Origin: Bacteroidota bacterium
Lineage (GTDB): Bacteria > Bacteroidota > Bacteroidia > Bacteroidales > VadinHA17
NCBI GenBank assembly: GCA_006227095.1
Contig: SBFZ01000022.1
Span: 1-6,058 of the forward strand
Length of the DNA stretch: 6,058 bases
Direction: 5' to 3'
Shown: positions 1 to 4,934 of the stretch, piece by piece
Position numbering within the stretch: position 1 is the stretch's first letter
Layout: every line of letters starts with the position of its first letter
Notes under the pieces: model-generated
Told to the model about the DNA's origin: nothing
Database searches by the model: none
What the model saw: the letters and a program-made list of their open reading frames with translations, nothing else
Translations under genes and position numbers: made by a program

Positions 1-381
1 GACCTGAACCATCACGGCACACTCTTCGCCGGACGCACAGCCGAATGGTTTATCGAATCCGGATTCATCGCTGCCACTGCACTGCTTGACCCAAAGAACG
101 TTGTATGCCTTAAGGTACACGGCATGTATTTCACCAGCCCCGCAAAACCCGGGGAGGTACTCAGGTTTGAATCAAAGATAGTCTATACCGGAAAATCCAG
201 CCTCGTCGCCTATATCAGGGTCTGCAAGTCAAATTGTGCAGTTACCATGGTTGAAGGCTTCGTTACCTTTATCCATGTTGATGAGGAAACACGCCCGCTT
301 CCACATAATATTATCACAGAGCCACTTACAGAGGCCGACAGGATTCTTTACAGCCAGGCGGAAGCCCTCAGGAAAAGCTGA
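1..381 (+). CDS. Acyl-CoA thioesterase, hot-dog fold (5' partial)
   Basis: The reading frame is open from the first base to a TGA at 379-381, giving 126 residues with the N-terminus missing beyond the left edge. An internal ATG at 124 is unlikely to be the start, because the family's signature lies before it. The visible protein opens with DLNHHGTLFAGRTAEW, which matches the (T/L)NxxGxxFGG entry of YciA/BACH-type acyl-CoA hydrolases. It continues with the usual beta-sheet part of the fold, including FTSPAKPGEVLRF and a following strand of alternating hydrophobic residues. These enzymes hydrolyse acyl-CoA to free acid and CoA in the cytoplasm, normally as oligomers. Most of the roughly 130-170-residue family length is present. 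The Asn of the signature is kept, but by eye the catalytic Asp usually found in the helix (as in QMDxGG of YciA) aligns with Ile in EWFIESG, with Glu next to it. Substrate range cannot be told. It is convergent with the downstream peptidase gene, 59 bases away. Confidence 0.82.
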   Translation, partial: DLNHHGTLFAGRTAEWFIESGFIAATALLDPKNVVCLKVHGMYFTSPAKPGEVLRFESKIVYTGKSSLVAYIRVCKSNCAVTMVEGFVTFIHVDEETRPLPHNIITEPLTEADRILYSQAEALRKS

Positions 382-400
382 ATGTGAGATTGCCAGTAAT

Positions 401-456
401 CCTTTCCTGCCTCCGGCCGGCCCCGCCATGTTACTGTTGTTTACCTGGCAGGAAGG
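401..456. terminator. Candidate bidirectional terminator hairpin between convergent genes
   Basis: The 59-base gap between the thioesterase stop and the M49 peptidase stop contains a left arm CCTTTCCTGCC (401-411). It can pair with GGCAGGAAGG (447-456), forming 8 contiguous pairs, a one-base bulge and two more pairs. The right arm overlaps the last codons of the peptidase gene. The loop is long (35 bases) and contains a perfect CCGGCCGG palindrome at 413-420. No clean run of T follows on either strand, so the call rests on the pairing and the convergent position only. Confidence 0.3.
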
Positions 457-2492
457 AATGAATAATTCTTACCATACTCCATCATTTGTCCGAGGTAATC
501 TGTACAATACTCTATCTTCACATCGGTGATTTTGCCATCGCGGTCTGTGACAGGTGTCATTACCGGGTTGACAAATCCGCTGTAGGGTGCCAGGTTAAGT
601 TTTGCGTACCTGGCCAGTATCTCACCATGAAGCGCCTGGTCTATCCTGACGCCATAAGTCTCAATCATGCTTTTTCCGGCACTGAAGTCTCCTTCAGACT
701 TGATCCTCTGCACCTCTTTCAGCATCTCACCGAAGAGTCCGCGCAGCTTCTGGTAGTCATTTATACGGACATAGGTCTTTTCATCACGCTTAACCACCTC
801 AATAACATTGTCAGGCTTACCCTTCTCGTATACCCAGTGGGCAATGGCCGAACGGCACCTCATGTGCGCTTGTTCAATATCCTTGCCCGGGAGAATTCTG
901 GCCGTCTGAGTCATAAAGCCATTGCGCATATAATTGTCATATTCTGCTTTTGCAGGTTCATCCGACGGGATAAGGCCTATCTCCTGCATCTTCGGGTCCA
1001 TCATGAAGTACAGTGCGAAGAGATCGGCCCGCATCTCCTCCAGGGGTGAAGCATAGTTCTTCAGTGCATTGGGATCAGTGCCCGGTGCCAGCTTGCCGCT
1101 TGCATGACCGATGCACTCATGGAGGTCGGTATGCAACGCATCAGAAAGGGAACCCCATTTTACTGCTCTCTCTATCTCAGCCTGATCAAAGGCAAATTCC
1201 TCCAGGAAACCGCTTCCCCTTGCAACAATATCCTTGGCATCGGTAATATTGGCAAGGGTGACCGATTTGGAACCTGCCTCGGTTCTTATCCAGTTTGAGT
1301 TGGGGAGGTTTATTCCCAGGGGTGATGCAGGGTAACAATCTCCTCCCAGCATTGCCACATTGATTACACTGGCTGCCACTCCGGTGACCTTTTCCTTGCG
1401 GTACGCGGGATCAACCGGCGAGTGATCCTCAAACCACTGCGCATTCTCAGTTATCAATGCTGTCCGCTTTGAAGCTTCAATATCCTTATAGTCAACGACA
1501 GCCTCCCATGTGGCCTTCATTCCCAGCGGATCGCCATAGGTCTCTATGAATCCGTTGATATAATCGACTGAAAGGCCTGTGTTTCGTGCCCAGAGAATAT
1601 TGTAGTCATCCCAAGTTTTCAGGTCGGCTGTCCGGTAGTATTCTATCAACAGGTCCAGTTCCTCCTTCTGAACATCATTCAGTGCCACATCTCGCGCTTT
1701 TTCAAGCCAGTAGACTATCTTGTCAATGGCCTGACCGTACAAGCCTCCGCTTTTCCAGGGTATCTCGGTCACCACACCGTTGCTTTTTACAACTTTTGTG
1801 TTCAGCCCCCAGGAGACAGGTCTCGGATCGCCAGGGTCAGCAAGCGAGGCATAGTAAGCTTCCGCTTCTGCCTGGGTAACGCCTTCATAGAAGTTATTGG
1901 CTGAAGCCGCTATCATATCAATTCCTTCGGACTGGTCAACCTTTTTTGCATAGAGTACCGGATCAAACAGTACAGGTGTCAGCATCTCAGCCAGCCCTGC
2001 TGCAGTTTCACCCTCATTCAGGGGAAGGCTTGAAGGGTCCGACCCTTCAATCAGCAGGGCAAAGTAGTCTGAAGAAAAGCCCGGAATGAATTTATCATTG
2101 GAATAGTGATGATGTATTCCGTTTGCAAAGAATACCCTTTTGGCATAGGTGATAAAGGCTTTGAAATCATCACCTTCACGATCACCCTGGTAAGTTTCAA
2201 TAATTCCCTCTATTGTCTTTCTGACAAGCAGGTTATACTTAAAATTCTGATCCCAGAAAATATCACGCCCGCAAAGGGCAGCCTCAGAGAGGTAATAAAT
2301 GAACTCCTTCTCGGCTGAGGTAAGCTGTTCAAAGCCCGGCAACCGGTACCTGAGCACACTGATGTCTTCAAATCTGTCAACTTCGTAGGTGAATTCATCT
2401 CCTGCACCGGCCTTCTCTCCGGCCGGCCCGCATGAGGTAAACAGCGCTGTTCCCATAAAAGCAATCATTGCGGTTAATACAATTTTTTTCAT
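441..2492 (-). CDS. Dipeptidyl-peptidase III family zinc metallopeptidase (M49), predicted lipoprotein
   Basis: This 683-residue protein is full length for bacterial M49 enzymes, which release dipeptides from the N-terminus of oligopeptides. The family-defining HExxxH zinc motif is seen as HECIGH at residues 458-463 (bases 1104-1121): His458 and His463 are zinc ligands and Glu459 is the catalytic base. The third ligand comes from EEMRAD (485-490), by homology Glu486, equivalent to EECRAE in the human enzyme. Two other conserved blocks are visible: PLGINLPN (391-398), which in the family lines the peptide cleft, and QAHMRCR (541-547). The N-terminus MKKIVLTAMIAFMGTALFTSC is a lipoprotein signal with Cys21 as the acylated residue, which fixes the ATG at 2492. 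The residues after Cys21 (GPAGEKAG) are not the acidic cluster that directs many Bacteroidota lipoproteins to the cell surface, so it may face the periplasm. No Shine-Dalgarno is seen; the leader is A/T-rich. It is divergent from the M20 amidohydrolase gene, which suggests a shared role in peptide use. Confidence 0.95.
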   Translation of the reverse strand: MKKIVLTAMIAFMGTALFTSCGPAGEKAGAGDEFTYEVDRFEDISVLRYRLPGFEQLTSAEKEFIYYLSEAALCGRDIFWDQNFKYNLLVRKTIEGIIETYQGDREGDDFKAFITYAKRVFFANGIHHHYSNDKFIPGFSSDYFALLIEGSDPSSLPLNEGETAAGLAEMLTPVLFDPVLYAKKVDQSEGIDMIAASANNFYEGVTQAEAEAYYASLADPGDPRPVSWGLNTKVVKSNGVVTEIPWKSGGLYGQAIDKIVYWLEKARDVALNDVQKEELDLLIEYYRTADLKTWDDYNILWARNTGLSVDYINGFIETYGDPLGMKATWEAVVDYKDIEASKRTALITENAQWFEDHSPVDPAYRKEKVTGVAASVINVAMLGGDCYPASPLGINLPNSNWIRTEAGSKSVTLANITDAKDIVARGSGFLEEFAFDQAEIERAVKWGSLSDALHTDLHECIGHASGKLAPGTDPNALKNYASPLEEMRADLFALYFMMDPKMQEIGLIPSDEPAKAEYDNYMRNGFMTQTARILPGKDIEQAHMRCRSAIAHWVYEKGKPDNVIEVVKRDEKTYVRINDYQKLRGLFGEMLKEVQRIKSEGDFSAGKSMIETYGVRIDQALHGEILARYAKLNLAPYSGFVNPVMTPVTDRDGKITDVKIEYCTDYLGQMMEYGKNYSFLPAR

Positions 2493-2591
2493 TCGGATTA
2501 AAATTTTATGTTTGACTGGTCTGATTGACCCTGATGAAATATTATTGTCAGATCATTCTGTTTGCCCCGGCTGATAAATAGTTTTTTCCCG

Positions 2592-2642
2592 GTGAACCGG
2601 TTTCCATTGAGGTAACTAAGGTAGCAAAAACCAACGGTTCAC
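2592..2642. repeat. 8-base inverted repeat in the divergent intergenic region
   Basis: GTGAACCG (2592-2599) and CGGTTCAC (2635-2642) are perfect reverse complements separated by 35 bases. The left copy also sits inside a short palindrome, CCGGT-GA-ACCGG (2589-2600). A second pair, CACAAA (2640-2645) and TTTGTG (2659-2664), overlaps the right end. These could be protein-binding half-sites controlling the divergent peptidase and amidohydrolase genes, or a leader structure. Short pairs like these also arise by chance, so no function is claimed. Confidence 0.3.
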
Positions 2643-2708
2643 AAACCCGGCCCGGTATTTTGTGCCTCTCAATTTTGTACCATCCTTCCAGGGGTTTATT
2701 TATATTGA

Positions 2709-2716
2709 TAAATTTG
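2709..2716 (+). promoter_or_regulatory. Candidate Bacteroidota -7 promoter element for the M20 amidohydrolase
   Basis: TAAATTTG matches the Bacteroidota housekeeping -7 consensus TAnnTTTG exactly and lies 21 bases before the GTG start at 2738, which would leave a leader of about 15 bases. A proper -33 TTTG at the usual spacing is missing: the nearest TTTG is at 2674-2677, 31 bases upstream and too far. The surrounding sequence is A/T-rich, as expected for a promoter. No equally good match to this consensus was seen on the minus strand for the divergent peptidase. Confidence 0.42.
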
Positions 2717-2737
2717 GTGGCATAAAACCATTGAACC

Positions 2738-4066
2738 GTGAAAAAAGGAATTATCACCGCATTGCTCCTGTTATCCGGTATGACTTTTTCAGTCGCCGGC
2801 CAGGATACCAATGAAATGATCAGGAAAGAGGTTGCCTCGTCCTTGAGTGAAGCTGAACTCATGTACCGTGATCTCCACCAGAATCCGGAACTGTCACTGA
2901 TGGAATTCAAAACTGCCGTTAAAATGGCTGATGCGCTGAAAAGGCTGGGGTTTGAGGTGACTACAGGGGTTGGCGGCAATGGGGTGGTCGGTATTTACCG
3001 GAACGGGGATGGCCCTGTGATAATGTTACGTACCGATATGGATGCACTGCCTGTCAGGGAGACCACCGGTCTCCCATTTGCCAGTACTGTCAGGGTCACT
3101 GCTGAAGACGGAACGGAGACACCGGTGATGCATGCATGCGGACATGATCTCCATATGACTGTCTGGCTTGGCACCCTTAAAACACTCACCGCCCTGAAGA
3201 AGAGATGGAAAGGCACCATTGTGGCCATAGCTCAGCCGGCAGAAGAGGTCAGCGGCGGATCTGACAGGATGATCGCTGACGGCCTGTTTACCCGGTTTCC
3301 GTTGCCTGACTACGCTCTCTGTTACCATGTAAGTGCTGATCTTCCGGCAGGAACCATCGGCTACTGCCCGGGTGCAATATTTGCCGGCGTGAACTCGGCT
3401 GACATAAAGGTCAGAGGTGTCGGAGGCCATGGTGCCATGCCCCATAAAACGATTGACCCGGTGGTACTGTCAGCAAAAATGATTCTCGATTTTCAGACAA
3501 TTGTAAGCCGTGAAATCAATCCGGTCTGGCCGGCTGTTGTCACTGTGGGAGCCATCCACGGCGGCACAAAGCACAATATCATCCCGGAGGAAGTTGATAT
3601 GAAACTTACTCTGCGGTTCTTCTCTGATGAAGTTTACAAACAGATAATCAATTCACTTACCCGTATCTGCAACGGACAGGCTGCGGCGGCAGGTGTACCC
3701 GCTGACAGGATGCCTGTAATCACCCTGGGCAGGGAGTTTACACCTCCGGTCATCAATGATCCGGGACTGGTCACCATGGCCACGGCATCAATGGGATCAA
3801 TTCTTGGGGCAGAAAGCGTTGCCAGGGTAGATCCGGCCACCGTGGCAGAGGACTTCGGCAAATACGGACGTACGGAAGAGAATGTGAAAATAGCCCTCTT
3901 CTGGCTTGGAGGTGTAAACCAGGTGAGATATGACGAAAGCATTTCGGCAGGAACCATGATCCCTGCACTTCACAGCAGCAACTTTTTACCTGATTTCACT
4001 CCCACCTATACCACCGGTGTTGCAGCCATGGCCAGAGTGATGATTGACCTGTTCAACGGGAAGTAG
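2738..4066 (+). CDS. Secreted M20D-family amidohydrolase (N-acyl amino acid / hippurate hydrolase type)
   Basis: This 442-residue protein carries a cleavable signal peptide (MKKGIITALLLLSGMTFSVA, likely cut after Ala20), so it probably acts in the periplasm or outside. The signal starts exactly at the GTG at 2738, supporting that start despite the lack of a Shine-Dalgarno. It has the di-metal centre of the M20D amidohydrolases: LRTDMDALP (97-105), HACGHDLH (132-139) with Cys134 and His136 as metal ligands, QPAEE (166-170) with catalytic Glu169 and ligand Glu170, His197 in CYHV, and His412 in ALHSSNF. The lid/dimerisation domain shows VGGHGAMPH (228-236) and HGGTKHNIIPEE (274-285). Family members split N-acyl amino acids (hippurate, IAA conjugates, acetyl-diaminopimelate); the actual substrate cannot be read from sequence. 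Divergent from the M49 peptidase and convergent with the hydrogenase-like operon. Its TAG stop runs directly into the heptamer repeat, whose first unit uses the final G. Confidence 0.93.
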   Translation: MKKGIITALLLLSGMTFSVAGQDTNEMIRKEVASSLSEAELMYRDLHQNPELSLMEFKTAVKMADALKRLGFEVTTGVGGNGVVGIYRNGDGPVIMLRTDMDALPVRETTGLPFASTVRVTAEDGTETPVMHACGHDLHMTVWLGTLKTLTALKKRWKGTIVAIAQPAEEVSGGSDRMIADGLFTRFPLPDYALCYHVSADLPAGTIGYCPGAIFAGVNSADIKVRGVGGHGAMPHKTIDPVVLSAKMILDFQTIVSREINPVWPAVVTVGAIHGGTKHNIIPEEVDMKLTLRFFSDEVYKQIINSLTRICNGQAAAAGVPADRMPVITLGREFTPPVINDPGLVTMATASMGSILGAESVARVDPATVAEDFGKYGRTEENVKIALFWLGGVNQVRYDESISAGTMIPALHSSNFLPDFTPTYTTGVAAMARVMIDLFNGK

Positions 4067-4169
4067 ATTTGCGAATTGAGATGTGCGATGTGCGAGCTGC
4101 GAGCTGCGAATTGCGAATTGCGATTTTTAAATTCGGAAATCTCAAATCGCAAATCCCAAATCTCATATC
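4066..4169. repeat. Heptamer repeat array with two inverted arms between convergent genes
   Basis: Reading in 7-base steps from 4066, the plus strand gives nine consecutive units beginning with GA: GATTTGC, GAATTGA, GATGTGC twice, GAGCTGC twice, GAATTGC twice, then GATTTTT (ending 4128). From 4169 backwards the minus strand gives six units: GATATGA, GATTTGG, GATTTGC, GATTTGA, GATTTCC, GAATTTA (ending 4128). The arms share a loose GANNTGC consensus in opposite orientation and meet with a one-base overlap. They can pair: 4067-4082 matches the reverse complement of 4139-4154 at 15 of 16 bases, and TTGCGATTT (4118-4126) pairs perfectly with 4144-4152. The array supplies the last G of the M20 gene's TAG and contains the TGA of the hydrogenase-like gene. 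It may serve as a two-way transcription barrier, but there is no typical U-tract, so this is an inference. Confidence 0.85.
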
Positions 4170-4915
4170 CCCAGCATATCCATCAACCCGTTGATGAAAG
4201 TGAGAGGATGTGCCGGGTTTCCGGGCACGTAGAGGTCAATATGATGCCTTTCAATGAAATCCCTCTTCACTGCGGGACTATCAGCAAAGAGCCCGCCACT
4301 TATGGCATCTGTTCCCACAAGTATGATAACCTTCGGATCGGGAGTTGCTTCATAACATATTTCCAGTGCTTCAGACATGTTTTCAGAAACGGGGCCGGTA
4401 ATAACGATTCCGTCGGTATGGCGCGGTGAAGCAACAAACTCAATACCGTACCGGCCAAGGTCAAAGTTTACATTACCTGAGGCTCCAAGCTCCATCTCGC
4501 ATGAGTTGTCACCGCCGGCAGAAACCTGGCGCAGCTTCATTGATTTCCGGAACAGGCTCCTGATTTCCCTTCTTACTGCCTGATCATCAAGCCTTAGCGG
4601 CCCTGACTGACCGGGACTGATAACCAGGTCTTCCCGCTTCGCTGCTGCTATCCGGTAGTCGTTTGTGAAACGGTATACCCCGGGAAGCATCAGTGCACAC
4701 TCTTTGCAGAAAACACATCTTCCCAGGTCGATTGAACCGCTGTTACGGTCAATGGCGCCTGCAGGGCACATCGTCGCTGCAACCTCTGCCTGACCACGGG
4801 TAATATCATCAGAAATTTCAGGTCTTCCCCTGAAGCGTTCAGAGACAGGCTGACTTCTCAGGTCTCCGATAAATTGTTTGCCGTGATCGGCCAGTACCTT
4901 CAGTTCCTTCAGCAT
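4163..4915 (-). CDS. Ferredoxin / NuoB-HycG-type small subunit fusion of a hydrogenase-related complex, cluster ligands lost
   Basis: This 250-residue soluble protein joins two parts that are often separate subunits in group 4 hydrogenases and related complexes. Residues about 35-90 form a ferredoxin domain (HycF/NuoI-like): MCPAGAI with Cys50, then CVFCKEC with Cys67, Cys70 and Cys73. Residues about 115-250 resemble the small subunit HycG/HyfI, with LFRKSMKLRQVSAGG leading into the cluster motif. That motif, normally CNGCDIE, reads DNSCEME (136-142); the later GTCA reads GTDA (Asp203), and GCPPHP reads GNPAHP (Asn233). Only Cys139 of the four proximal-cluster ligands remains. In the ferredoxin domain, the retained cysteines are exactly those of one cluster. 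The frame is intact and the fold motifs are kept, so it is not a pseudogene. It lies 19 bases after the large-subunit gene as the last gene of the operon. It probably docks on the large subunit at the cytoplasmic side of a membrane arm. Confidence 0.86.
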   Translation of the reverse strand: MLKELKVLADHGKQFIGDLRSQPVSERFRGRPEISDDITRGQAEVAATMCPAGAIDRNSGSIDLGRCVFCKECALMLPGVYRFTNDYRIAAAKREDLVISPGQSGPLRLDDQAVRREIRSLFRKSMKLRQVSAGGDNSCEMELGASGNVNFDLGRYGIEFVASPRHTDGIVITGPVSENMSEALEICYEATPDPKVIILVGTDAISGGLFADSPAVKRDFIERHHIDLYVPGNPAHPLTFINGLMDMLGI

Positions 4916-4923
4916 GAGTCAAT

Positions 4924-4928
4924 CTCCC
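4924..4928 (-). promoter_or_regulatory. Ribosome binding site for the ferredoxin/small-subunit gene
   Basis: On the minus strand GGGAG lies 8 bases before the ATG at 4915, inside the 19-base gap after the large-subunit stop. A readable Shine-Dalgarno is worth noting here because the other two complete genes in the window have none; it supports this ATG and translation from a shared operon transcript. Confidence 0.5.
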
Positions 4929-4934
4929 AGGTTA

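Noticed and set aside
411..423. The 13-base string CTCCGGCCGGCCC also occurs at 2417-2429 near the start of the same peptidase gene
   Set aside because: One copy is intergenic, the other codes for the region just after the lipobox. It is a short G/C-rich palindromic string and similarity does not extend in a regular way, so it is probably coincidence.
486..1049. A 187-codon open frame on the plus strand
   Set aside because: It lies wholly antisense to the M49 peptidase gene, whose family motifs are clear, and its translation shows no recognisable domain or signal. It is a shadow frame.
2498..2508. TTAAAATTTTA next to the M49 start as a promoter
   Set aside because: It lies within 16 bases of the start codon, does not match TAnnTTTG on the minus strand, and would leave almost no leader.
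4066..4169. Possible CRISPR array or transposon end
   Set aside because: The units are 7 bases with no spacers, and there is no transposase gene, target-site duplication or long terminal repeat.
4076..4429. Plus-strand frame of 117 codons starting inside the heptamer array
   Set aside because: Its start is made of repeat units and the rest is antisense to the ferredoxin/small-subunit gene. No domain is visible.
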